Assembly: GCA_030272155.1 (NCBI GenBank)
Contig: CP126197.1
Coordinates: 4,394,001-4,458,000, forward strand
Reading direction: 5' to 3'
DNA: 64,000 nucleotides
Source: Tetradesmus obliquus
Lineage: Eukaryota; Chlorophyta; Chlorophyceae; Sphaeropleales; Scenedesmaceae
How positions within the stretch are numbered: position 1 is the stretch's first letter; each line of letters starts with the position of its first letter. Shown here one piece after another: positions 38,949 to 49,154 of the stretch. A model generated the notes under the pieces. That model did no database searches, was not told the DNA's origin, and saw only the letters and a program-made list of their open reading frames with translations. The translations under genes were made by a program, and so were the position numbers.

Positions 38949-41238
38949 ATGAAGGTCGACACGAAGTGTATCCATTCCGGGGAGCCCGAGCCCCGCATAC
39001 ACGGCGCTGCTGTGATGCCTATCTTCCAGGTAAAAAGAATAATGTGTGACGCAGGTTTATACGTGATCCAGCATAGAGATGTTCAGTCTGTGCTGCCTTT
39101 GCTGCTGCTGCTGCTACTGTTGCTGCTGCCGCTGCTGCTGCTGTCATTCTTGCTGGGCACATGAATGATGCCCAGACTGCGACTTTCGCATTCACAGGTG
39201 CGCACACAACGCGTGTATTAGTTACATCACATACAGCAGTCATGCTTGCCGGAGTCAGCAACCCTGTCATGCAGGCGTTGGTGAATGTGCAGCAGCTGCA
39301 TGCAAGCAGTGTTGCACATGCAGCTGCCTCCGTTTGCTTATCAGCGTCCCACACCTTCACTGCAGCATGCTTACTGCCTTACTGTCTTGATGCAAGCATG
39401 GCGCAAGTGTGGGGTATCAGCAGCATGGCCACATTTATACCACTTGCATCCGCTGCAGTGTGGCTCCATTAACAGCAAACACTCTGTGCTTCTGCAGCAA
39501 TGCACAGGCACAGGCATGCTTGCTTTTGTGTGCACAACGTGTCAACAGTGCAGTTTGTCGCTCGCAATGCTGCAGGCAAAGAGGTGGGTTACATGCTAAC
39601 AGCACTTGTGTTTCATAAGCTGTGTGTGACTAGTGCGGTTTGCTGCTGCAGGCGCAGAGGTTGGCTACGATGGTGTGCGCTACACGAGATGCAACAACAA
39701 CCCCTCACAGGAGGTGGTGGCAGCAAAGCTGGCAGCACTAGAAGGTGGGAAGATCCAACGGTCAAATATTCGAACTCACAGATAAAAATTGTGTGTTTGT
39801 GGCACCTGTGGCTGTGTGCTGGCTTTGTGTTGGGTGATTCTGCAGTGCGGGCCTGCCAGCATGTTCGGCTAAAGGGCAGGCAGGCAGCTGCAGCAGTTGC
39901 TGTGCCACAGCAGTTTGGTAGCCAGGGGAGACCACATGCGTGTGTGGCGATGGTGGTGAAGCATCAGCGATCTTAGCAAGGGAGGGGTTGAGGTGTATGT
40001 GCTGCCGCAGCTGCGTGGCAGCGCCCAGCAGATAGACTTGAACCAGCCTTCTGCATCGCCGTGCGCAGCTGCACCGCGTTGTGTGAGCTGTTCAACTGTC
40101 TGAGGCAGGCACAGAGGCTGCATGTGACAAGACAGCGTTCGCCCAGCGCACCATGTTGTGAACATCTGACCTGTTTGCAGATCTGTGCAGACCTCCGTGT
40201 GTGCTGCACCTCAGTATATGCGCTGTATTGCTGTGCCTGCGCTGCTGCATGCAGGAACAGAGATGGCCCGGGTGCTAAGCAGCGGCATGTCTGCCATCGC
40301 TTGCCCTGAGGTTGTTGTGTTGTGCTGCTGATGTGTTGTGCTGCTGCGGTCAGGCACTGAGGCGGCGCGTGACAAGACAGCGCCTGCCCAGCACACCCCT
40401 TGTATACATCTTACTTGTTTGCAGATCTGTGCAGACCTCAGTGTGCGCTGCACCTCAGTGTGGTGCACCTCAGTGTGTGCGCTGTGTTGCTGTGCCTGCG
40501 CTGCTGCGTACAGGCACTGAGGCGCTCCAGGTGCTAAGCAGCGGCATGTCTTCCATCGCTTGCCCCGAGGTTGTTGTGTTGTGCTGCTGATGTGTTGTGC
40601 TGCTGATGTGTTGGGCTGCTGCGTGCAGGTACCGAGGCGGCGCTGGTGCTTGGCAGCGGCATGTCTGCCATTGCCAGCACACTGCTGACTCTACTGAAGG
40701 CAGGAGACCACATGCTGATACAGGTGGGGGAGCTGCTGTGATCTCAACGCTGTTGCTCCAACTAAATAACCCGGTAGTTCATTTGCAAAAATGTGACATT
40801 TCATTACATAAATGCGTTGCACATGATGATACAGGTGGGCGAGCTGCTGTGCTGCAGGCTTCAGCGCTTACACCTGACAGCACATGTGCAGTGACGTGGT
40901 AATTGATGTGGTTGTGAATGGCACTGAGTGGCGTGCCGGTGCTGCCTTTTGCTGTGAGCCAATAACTCAATAAATCCTGCTTCATTTACCTCAGGCTCTT
41001 GCAACTTCAAAACTCAGATACCTCTGGCCATGTGTTGTGCAGCGTGCAGCGTATGGAGGCACATATGACCTGGTGCACCACCAGCTGAAGGACCTGGGTA
41101 TCAGCGCCACCATGATTGACATCGCAGCAGCAGCAGACAGCTGGCAGCCGCTGCTGCAGCCAAACACAAAGGTGAGTTGTGTTGCTATACAGTCCCTGCT
41201 GTGTGGAAAGCAAGACTGGCGCCACCATGATGGACGTT

Positions 41239-41270
<32 letters not shown>

Positions 41271-43968
41271 TAATACTTATGATTAAGTTGCGGTACGCGC
41301 TTAGCGCTTAACAAGTGCACAAAGCTGCACATCGTTTCTTCAATACTCCATGCAGAGCCTCACAACTTTGCTACATGTACTTTACACGCGTGCCTGCCTG
41401 CTGCTGCTGCTGCCATGTGTCCTGCACCCCAGGTCATCTACGTGGAAGCCATCAGCAACCCACTCATGGAGGTACCAGACCTGTCGGCAGTAGTAGCCTT
41501 CGCCAAGCGCCACAAACTGACCAGCGTCATCGACGCGACCTTTGCAACACCAATAAACCTGCAGCCTGCGGTAGATCCAGGGTTTGATGTGGTGATCCAC
41601 AGCGCGACAAAGTTCCTCAACGGGCACTCTGATCTGATTGCGGGCGTGGTGGCGGGCTCCGCGGAAATGGTGAACCAGGTGGGTCTGCAGCGTGATATAC
41701 TGTCGTTAAATTTAAGTTACTTGTTGTGTTACACATGTGTTGCTGGCTGCGCAGTACTTGCTCTGTATGTGAAGCAAGTAGCTTTCAGTCTCCATTGTGT
41801 TGTTTGCCCGCCTTATGCACCAGATCATTCGGCGCACGCAAGCACCTGCTGCATGTTACTTGACATGTTTGGTGGCGCCTTGCCGTGCAGATCAAGTCCA
41901 AGGCCAACCACCTTGGGGGCAGCCTTGACCCGCACGGCGCCTTCCTGCTGCACCGCTTTGCATCAATTGACAAGTACATGAAAAGCATTACAATCGTCGA
42001 GTGCTGTGCTTGCCTCGTTTGCAGATCAAGTCCAAGGCCAACCACCTGGGAGGCAGCCTCGACCCGCACGGTGCCTTCCTGCTGCACAGAGGCGTGAAGA
42101 CGCTGGCGCTGCGCGTGGAGCGACAGAATGCGAATGCGCTGATGCTGGCGGCTGCATTGGAGCAGCACCCACAGGTACGCTAGGTGCAATCAGTGAAGCA
42201 GTGTGCTAGAACGCTGCGAGTAGAGCGACAGAATGCGAATGCGCTGATGCTGGCGGCAGCACTGGAGCAGCACCCACAGGTAGGGTACACTGCATGCATG
42301 GTGTAGCAGCAAGCCATTGCGGTTGCAGGGGAAGGATTTGCCCTTCCCTGCATGCGGAAAGTGGCAGCAGCGTGCAGAAGGAAGCAGCAGCAGACTGCAG
42401 CCATATCTGGGCCTGACTAGTATTCCTGCCCACAGCACAGCACCTTCAGCTGCTGTGCCCTCTCCCACCGACGGCGCATGGGTGCCGCATCACAGCCTCA
42501 GGTTACTGCTGTGTTCAATCCCGGCCAGCAGCTGCAGCTGCACCCTGGGGTCCTTACTTCAGATTTACGTGCATTATTAGGCACAGAAGACTGCAATCAG
42601 AACACGCAAACTACAAGCACTGGTCTAACACCAAGTGTGCCTGCTTGCAGCACAGCACCTCTGCTGCTCAAATGCATCTCACTCTTCTCTCGCACTGCCG
42701 CCGCGGCCATGTGGGTGCCGCATTGCCTGTGTAGGTGGCTGCTGTGTTTTACCCCGGCCTGCGCAGCGCGCCGCGCTACCAGCTGGTGCGGGAGCTGTTC
42801 ATCAACGGGGGCGCAGGAGGCATGCTAGCTTTTGAGCCTGTTGGGGGCATAGAGGCTGCAGAGACAGTGCTCAAGGTGCGCTGCTAGGGCTTTTGGCGAG
42901 GTGTGTGTTCAGCAGGGTTTGCGGTGGGGGTTTACGGTGGCTGCAACAGGTGCGCAGGAAGCATGGAGGTGCAATGACAGTGCTCAAGGTGCGCTATCAT
43001 GGCGTTTCAGCAACTGCGGGTTTTGGTGGCGGCTGGAACGGGGCAGCAGGCGGCTAGTAGTCCAAACACAGAAGTTTTTGTGAGGGAGGTGGGGCTGTTG
43101 ATGCACTTGTGGTCACGGCTAATGGAGCAGCGTTATGGCCACCAACGTGAACAGCAGGCAGCTGCGGGCACAGGGCTGTCTCGGACTGCAGCAACACACA
43201 GATCTTCTTTTCACCTCTCATGACTTGCAGAAGACCTGGAGTTTGGCATGATCGCGCGCACCCTTAGGTGGTGGTAAGACGCTATAACGTCTGGAGGCTG
43301 CACAGATGGCGCAACTGTGATGAGCGCGCGTACGACTGACTCTTCTGCACTATTTCATGACAAAAACCACTTCCCCAACCCTCACAGTGTTGTTGGCCTC
43401 ATACTCTGTGCCTCCCTTGCATGCGTGTGTCCTTGCAGAACTTCAAATTTGGCATGGTGGCGCCCAGCCTCGATGGCGTGGAGAGTTGAAAGTTGAAAGG
43501 TGAAAGTGTCTACGCTCTCTTTGTAGGGAGCGGAACGGAGGGCAAAGGACAGAGCCGTGGCGTGGAGACACTGTCAGCGGCCGCCCCGCGGGTGCAGGCC
43601 GCACAGTGATGCTACACCCCTGATGATGTCGTTTAGCTATAGCCTCCTGGGCACAGTGACATCACACCTTGTGGCACCATGCGCTCGGCCTCACACTTGA
43701 ACGTATCTTGTGTCTCATGCTTTTCTTACAGAACCTCAAGCTCGGCATGGTCGCGCCGAGCCTCGGTGGAGTGGAGACGCTCGTGACGCGGCCGTCCACG
43801 ACCACGCACGTGGGGCTCACGCGGGAGCAGCGCGAAGCGATTGGAATCGGCGAGGGCCTGATCCGTGTGGCTGTCGGCATTGAGGATGGTCAGGACCTGG
43901 TGGATGATTTCATGCAGGCACTGGATGTAGCAGCAGCAGCAGCAGCAGCGAAACCTGCTGCAACGTGA
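38949..43968 (+). CDS. Cys/Met-metabolism PLP enzyme, cystathionine gamma-lyase-like
   Basis: Exons 38949-39029, 39554-39583, 39660-39744, 40629-40723, 41043-41171, 41433-41678, 42025-42174, 42735-42875, 43732-43968; all in phase; 397 residues, the usual family size. The second exon (FVARNAAGKE) is the least certain. Landmarks: VRYTRCNNNP, LVLGSGMSAIASTLL (PLP phosphate loop), AAYGGTYDL, VEAISNPLMEVPDL, VIDATFATP, and IHSATKFLNGHSD with the PLP lysine at about residue 200. The C-terminus GLTREQREAIGIGEGLIRVAVGIED is the family signature. Cystathionine gamma-lyase, beta-lyase, methionine gamma-lyase or O-acetylhomoserine sulfhydrylase cannot be separated by eye. There is no plastid transit peptide, so it is probably cytosolic. 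This is the most heavily echoed gene in the window after the channel. Confidence 0.9.
40108..40628 (+). repeat. Four degenerate echoes of exon 40629-40723 start
   Basis: Exon-like starts (after CAG: GCACTGAGGCGGC and variants) at about 40108, 40254, 40353 and 40514 precede the functional exon. Two types alternate (one ending GTGACAAGACAGCG, one ending GCAGCGGCATGTCT), giving a 245-260 base higher-order period. Intervening intron units (GATCTGTGCAGACCTC) are repeated too. Confidence 0.85.
40820..40851 (+). repeat. Echo of exon end 40710-40741 with donor
   Basis: GATACAGGTGGG and GAGCTGCTGTG repeat the end of exon 40629-40723 and its donor, 110 bases downstream. Confidence 0.8.
41213..41272 (+). 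repeat. Echo of internal part of exon 41043-41171 running into CAG repeats
   Basis: GGCGCCACCATGATGGACGT followed by an expanded (CAG)n repeats the exon's GCGCCACCATGATTGACAT; an expansion has replaced the exon end. Confidence 0.7.
41891..41955 (+). repeat. Echo of the start of exon 42025-42174
   Basis: CAG followed by ATCAAGTCCAAGGCCAACCA and about 45 more bases, 134 bases before the functional copy. Confidence 0.9.
42211..42290 (+). repeat. Echo of the end of exon 42025-42174 with donor
   Basis: GAGCGACAGAATGCGAATGC to CACCCACAGGTA repeats the exon end almost perfectly, with a usable GTAGGG donor. Confidence 0.9.
42491..42527 (+). repeat. Echo of the start of exon 42735-42875
   Basis: CAG followed by GTTACTGCTGTGTTCAATCC mirrors GTGGCTGCTGTGTTTTACCC at 42735. 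A matching echo of this exon's end (ACAGTGCTCAAGGTGCGCT) is at 42950-42992. Confidence 0.75.
43221..43489 (+). repeat. Two echoes of the start of the last exon (43732)
   Basis: TTGCAGAAGACCTGGAGTTT at 43225 and TTGCAGAACTTCAAATTTGG at 43433 precede the functional CAGAACCTCAAGCTCGGCA. The second reads in frame and then hits TGA after GVES. Confidence 0.8.
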
Positions 43969-44063
43969 GGCAAGCAGCTGCTGGGCTGTGTGTAGCTGCA
44001 GGTGTTGAGGCGAGGGTGGTTCTGGAGGGTTCAACGGCTCTGCCACCTCGGCAGAGCTCAGCA

Positions 44064-44254
44064 GGGAGCAGCGCGAGGCGGTCGGCATCGGCTAGGGGCT
44101 GATCCGCGTGGCTGTCAGCATCGAGGACGGCCAGGACCTGGTGGATGATTTCATGCAGGCCCTGGATGCAGCAGCAGCAGCAGCAGCGAAACCTGCTGCA
44201 ACATGAGGCAAGCAGCTGCTGAGCTGTGTGTAGCTTGCAGGTGTTGAGGCGGGG
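44064..44254 (+). repeat. Downstream duplicate of the terminal exon and 3' UTR
   Basis: About 190 bases repeat 43825-44010: the last 48 codons, the stop (ACGTGA here ACATGA) and about 40 bases of 3' UTR. The copy has an in-frame TAG (GGCTAGGGGC), so it is dead as an exon. It lies before the likely poly(A) signal. Confidence 0.92.
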
Positions 44255-44274
44255 TCTGCTGTCTCAACCTGCTA

Positions 44275-44279
44275 TGTAA
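44275..44279 (+). terminator. TGTAA poly(A) signal, PLP-enzyme gene
   Basis: TGTAA in CTATGTAAG, 307 bases after the stop and just past the duplicated terminal exon. A similar CAACCTGCTATGTAA lies at 44875. Confidence 0.4.
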
Positions 44280-44487
44280 GTGACAAGTTACAAGTCCTAC
44301 GCGTCGGAGGCAGGCAAGCCTGCTTGATCCTATGCTCTTCCGTGCGTAAATTAGACAAGGACAAGGACAGGCCTGGGCCTGAGAGCTCTATCGTAAGAAC
44401 TCATTCCCATCCTACTACGCGTTGACACAAGAAGCCCTAAGATAAGCTGCAAATGGACTCCGACGCCGGGCCCCTGGCAACTGGCTG

Positions 44488-44640
44488 CCCCAGGGGTCGG
44501 CTGCTCCTGCCGGCCCGCATGCGGGCAGACTGCCCCATGGGTCGGCTTCTCCCGCCAAGCCGCGTGAGAGCACAGTGCTCCACGGGCCGGCTTCTCCCGC
44601 CACGCCGCATGGAGCAACGTGCCCCATGGGCCGCCTCCTC
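44488..44640. repeat. GC-rich minisatellite, 42-47 base unit
   Basis: Four copies beginning CCCCAGGGG/CCCCATGGG with CGGCTTCTCCCGCC. They start near 44488, 44533, 44580 and 44622. Open frames cross it on both strands but show no gene. Confidence 0.8.
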
Positions 44641-45490
44641 CAGCTCCGCCTTCTCGCCAGTCCAGTCGCCGCCGCCTTCAGGTCTGCGTGTGTCAAGCAA
44701 GGGTATGCGGCAGTGCAGTGTCAGTGTTTCTTGATTTTTTTGCGTTGCCGTGGAAGCATAGTGTTGATGGGCTTGTGACAACGTTTGCCATTATTGTTTG
44801 TGATGGATGTGGGTGCATGTTGTACGGGTACTGCTATCGACGCGTGTGAGGGGTGGTTTGGTGCAGGTTGTCCTCAACCTGCTATGTAACTTATTTCCCT
44901 TTTTTTAATGTAGTAGTCGCATTCGGCCCATGACTCTAGCGCACCAACCTGGCGTGCTGCACCACAGAATGCAGTCAAGCACTTACTTTGTCTACTCAAT
45001 GCAGGTAAGCGCCGCGCAGTACATGAACAAGCTGCAGCTGTCAACAACAAAAACTCAGCCCTAGGGGCAGCTGTGACCCGCAGATGCTACGGCTGCTAGC
45101 AAACGGCTGGTAGCCGAACACCGCTGAGCAACTGCAAGAGCCCGTCAAGCGCTTGCTGAATAGGGCGCCAATCACCGCACGCCCACTCCGGTCAAACGCT
45201 TGAACGCAAACTGCAAACTCTCTCTCAACAGCATAACAGCAATGCCATCTACATGCCCTGGTCAGCCTGGCTACGACGTAGCTCCGCCGGCTACTTGTCG
45301 TGGCCGCCGCTGATGCTCTGCTGCAGTCTCCAGGCAGATTCCACGTCCCACATGTGGGAGTAGTGTACACTCCTTACAATGCCAGCCCAGCCTGGGCGTC
45401 AAGCCCCATACATTTGCTGCACAAGTGCTTGTATGAATGAATGAATGAGCTACGCGTGGTGTGTTCACATTTAACACCCTCAAGTGCTTG
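44641..45490. other. Intergenic, partly the inverted-repeat 3' flank of the MYND genes
   Basis: No gene seen. From about 45340 the minus strand resembles the 3' flank of the second MYND gene at 51390-51540. Confidence 0.5.
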
Positions 45491-45495
45491 TTACA
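45491..45495 (-). terminator. TGTAA poly(A) signal, first MYND gene
   Basis: Minus-strand TGTAA in GCTGTAACAAGC, 58 bases after the stop; the second MYND gene has it at the same distance. Confidence 0.5.
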
Positions 45496-45552
45496 GCAAA
45501 TCAGCGGGTGGCAATTGCATGCCCTATCAGCCATAGCTCCCGGAGCCCAAGC

Positions 45553-45650
45553 CTACTTTGCCTGGCTGGCGGCGATGCTCTTGCACATCTTCTTATGTGC
45601 TGGGTGGTGCGCCACCTGGCAGGCCTTGCTGCAGTAGCGCGCAGCCCTGC

Positions 45651-45690
<40 letters not shown>

Positions 45691-46215
45691 CGCAACACCT
45701 ACTTGTTTGATGGTGCTGCACAAGCATTTGCAATGCAGAGACTAGCACGCTCTGGCCCAGTCGGTATCACAGCAAGCAATTGAAAAGCCTGTTCCGCACA
45801 GAGCCATAATGCTGCAGCTGAGTGCAGGATTGATGTTGGGGGAAGCTAGCCCCCATCTCTGCCGGACCACTTATCAACAGACTTGCGACATTCGGCATGC
45901 TGAGCATAAAAACCATGCAGTACCGGAGCCTGATGTACAATGTGCACCGCCAAAAAAGCAGCAGACAAGCACCAGACAAACAGCATATGCAGGGGATCAG
46001 CCGGGCTACCCACCTGCAGCGGGAGCACAGGCAGCCCCGGCCAACCACCAGCTGCTGCTCACTGGGGCCCCGCAGCTCCACGCAGCGCGGGTTGTTGCAG
46101 CACAGCGGCACAGGGCACAGCGCAGTCAGGCCCTCACCACACGCAACCAGCCGCTGACTCAGCGCAGGCAGCAGCGCAACAAACGCTGCAAATATCAAAC
46201 CTGGACCGCTGCTGC

Positions 46216-46250
<35 letters not shown>

Positions 46251-46616
46251 GAGGATGCTGCCCCTGCTGTGTCACTGCCGCCTTGCAGCAGCTGCTGTGC
46301 ACCAGCCGCCTCCTGCTGCAGCTGCTGCACGTCCTGCAGCAGCCGCTGCTGCATGCCCTCACTCACCGCCGGCTCGCCTAGAAGGATGCACCGCGGTAGC
46401 TCAGCTTGCAGCAGCCGAGTGCAGCCCAAGCATCCATGCAGCGCTGCGGCCAGGTGTTCGCAAACGAGTTCATCGTCTTGCTGCAGCAGTGCTCCTGCAA
46501 GTGCAGCCAGCTGTGCTGCAGGCACGTCAGTAGCACTGCCACAAGCAGCCAGCAAAGCAAGGGCTTCCCCAGCAGCAACTGCGCTACGAGCCAACAGCAT
46601 CAGCGCCGCACAGTCC

Positions 46617-46648
<32 letters not shown>

Positions 46649-47603
46649 TGGAGTTGTCTGCGCCTGCTTGCTCTCATACTGCCAGGCTGCGAATGTCATC
46701 ACTGCAGATGCTTTGCGTGCTAGGGTAGCAACTTCAAGCTGGTCATCCCTGCTGCGCTCTGTGCTCGCTGCTGCTGCAGCAGCAGCAGCAACAGCAGCTG
46801 CTGCATGCATGCGTTTGACGCAGCCGTGCAGCAGCGACAGCAGCTGCGCATCTGGAATACCTTGCTGGCCATCCAGTTTTGGCAGATGCAGGCAGAACTC
46901 GCAGCACAAGTCGGTCAGCGGCACTGCTGCGTCATGCTGACCGGGTGGGATGCTGCGCACTGTCAGCTCCAGTGCCTGGCAGGTTGAGTGAGGCTGCTGC
47001 AGGAACACTGCTTGCAGCAGCTCCCGGCCACCTGCATGTGCAGCAGACGCAGCACGTGCGGCCATTACTCGTTTGTGAGCTGTTACTTGAGGTGCCAAGC
47101 GCATCACCTGGATGTGCAACAACCACGCCTGCATGTGACTTTGGCTCCTTGCGCACATGCAGAGAACAGCATACACTTTTGACAGCCCAGTAGTAAATGC
47201 AGCAGCTAGCTGCTGTCTTAACCTGTCCCTGCAGACATGCTTGAAAGTACCTACACCAAACAACCCACCTGCCTGCACCAACTGCAGCACCAGCGCAGCA
47301 TACAGCTCGCAGACACCAGGTACATCATCCGTACCATCGTTGTGCAGCTGCTCCGGTTGCTGCGCCATGTGCAGCACAGCCAGCTGCAGCTGCTGCAGCA
47401 CGGGCGGCAGCAGCAGCGGCGCAGCAGCCTCTAGGCAGCCATGCAGCTGCAGAGCATAAACTGTGACGCCACACAGGCTCACTGTTGTGCTGCAGAACTG
47501 CTCGGGGTCTAGCAGCGCGGCCTCCAGCAGCAGCAGCAGCTGCTGCAGGGTGGGCACCACTGCAGCCGCCTCTAGGCTGGCCCAGGTTGGCAAGGATGCC
47601 GCA

Positions 47604-47669
<66 letters not shown>

Positions 47670-47944
47670 TTATAACAGGCCCGCACTGCCCTCTCATGCA
47701 GGTTCAGCACAACGCCTCCCACAAGCAATGGAGGCGCAGGTAGGTTACGGCTGGATATCAGCTGCTTGACTGGAGCACCTAAAAAAGTTAGGTACTCTTC
47801 ATGATAGGCAGCAACAGCCAAGCCCTGCTGCTGCCTGCTGCTGCTTCTACCGCTGCTGCCTCTGCTGCTGCTGCTCCTGCTGCTGGAGGCAGGTGTCTTT
47901 GCTGCAATCGGCGATCTGCCTTTGAGCTTGCTGTGCTCTGCCAT
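45553..47944 (-). CDS. MYND zinc-finger protein, paralog 1 (N-terminally short)
   Basis: Exons 47269-47944, 46014-47031, 45553-45646; phases 1/2 and 2/1 agree; 595 residues. Low-complexity S/Q-rich N-terminus with a polySer run, then Leu/Ala-rich helical segments (VVPTLQQLLLLLEAALLD; STCQALELTVRS), and a split C-terminal MYND finger: CCNNPRC...RGCLCSRCR in exon 2 and ARYCSKACQVAHHPAHKKMC in exon 3. MYND fingers bind proline-rich partners. The first ATG corresponds to an internal position of the paralogs (AEHSKLKGRSPIAAK) and is preceded by an in-frame TGA, so about 180 residues or more present in paralog 2 are missing. The 237-base intron is a multiple of three without stops, so its retention would stay open. 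Confidence 0.8.
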
Positions 47945-48237
47945 GTTCCCTCTGCGTTCTCACTAGCTTGCAAGCTGCTTTTGCTGTTGTTTAGGCGTGC
48001 GGTCAGTTGTTTCTTGCATCGTATCAACCTGCACATGAGCTTCCACCACCTCCCCTGCGCCTCCCCAGATCCTGCACTGCAATCAAAGCAACTGCTGCGA
48101 GACAGCTTGCCATCATACGTTGTCACTGGTGACTAGTGCAATGTCGTCTGGTGTATCCATGGCAACTGCACCGTTGCCAATGCCAGCTGCATCAGCGCTT
48201 GAAAGATTGGGTTGTCCTTGCATTGCATTTACTGCAG
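47945..48237. promoter_or_regulatory. Head-to-head spacer between MYND paralogs 1 and 2
   Basis: About 290 bases near the centre of the inverted duplication. It carries an ATG at 48141 (MSSGVSMATAPLPMPAASAL) that is open for 43 codons but does not lead into the paralog 2 frame without a shift. It must serve both promoters. Confidence 0.45.
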
Positions 48238-48303
48238 GTGTGCTGCGGCGCTGGCAGCCGCGCTGCCCTTAGTGACAGCGCTGTGTGTGGCCTCAAACAG
48301 TCC

Positions 48304-48352
<49 letters not shown>

Positions 48353-48610
48353 CTGGCTGCCCGACCGCCGCAACAGCAGCGCAGTCAGCAGCGGCGGCAG
48401 CAGCAGCAGCAAGCGGGTATTGCTCGCTGGCTGGCTGAGTCCCTGCTGCTGCTGCTCCATGTGTGTGGGACTGCCGCCTGGAACCGAACATCGGACCGCG
48501 CCCAGTGGTGTGCATTGCTGCTGCCTGCAGCGCAGCTGGGGGCCACCTCACTGGGTGCCTGGCCACCAGCCAGCAGCAGCAGCAGCAGCAGCAGCGGCAG
48601 CAGCAGCAGC

Positions 48611-48646
<36 letters not shown>

Positions 48647-49109
48647 GCCAGTGCTGCTGCTCCTGCTGCAGCAAAAGCGTACACGCGCGAAGTCGAGGGC
48701 ATCCTCGAGAGCTTGGGCATTTATGTCAAGAAAGCTGACATCATAGATGGTGATAAGTCTGGCGCTGATTGGCGTCAGATGGTTGCAGCAGACCCTGCTG
48801 GTGCAGCTGCCCTGATGCGGCTGCTGTACCTACAGCTAGCCTGGGCGCTGCAGGCAGAGCACAGCAAGCTCAAAGGCAGGTCACCCATCGCAGCAAAGGT
48901 ACTCACATCCAGCAGCAGCAGAGGAAGCAACAGCAGCAGCAGCAGGCGGCAGCAGGGCTTGGCTGTTGCTCCCTACCATGAGGAATACCTAGCTTCTGTA
49001 GGCGCTCCCACCGGGCAGCTGGTCCTTCGCAAAAAGGTGCCCGCTCCGTCTTTGCACAAGCTGGAGGATGTGTTGATCCTGCATACTAGCGCTCTCATGG
49101 CCTGCTTCC

Positions 49110-49154
<45 letters not shown>

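Noticed and set aside
40108-40628. Tandem repeat considered as a transposable element
   Set aside because: Units derive from the adjoining exon start and intron; no terminal repeats or transposase.
47032-47268. Continuous reading through the intron of MYND paralog 1
   Set aside because: The paralogs have an intron at the same site and phase; donor GTGGGT and acceptor TGCAG are present, and the openness is chance helped by a length divisible by three.
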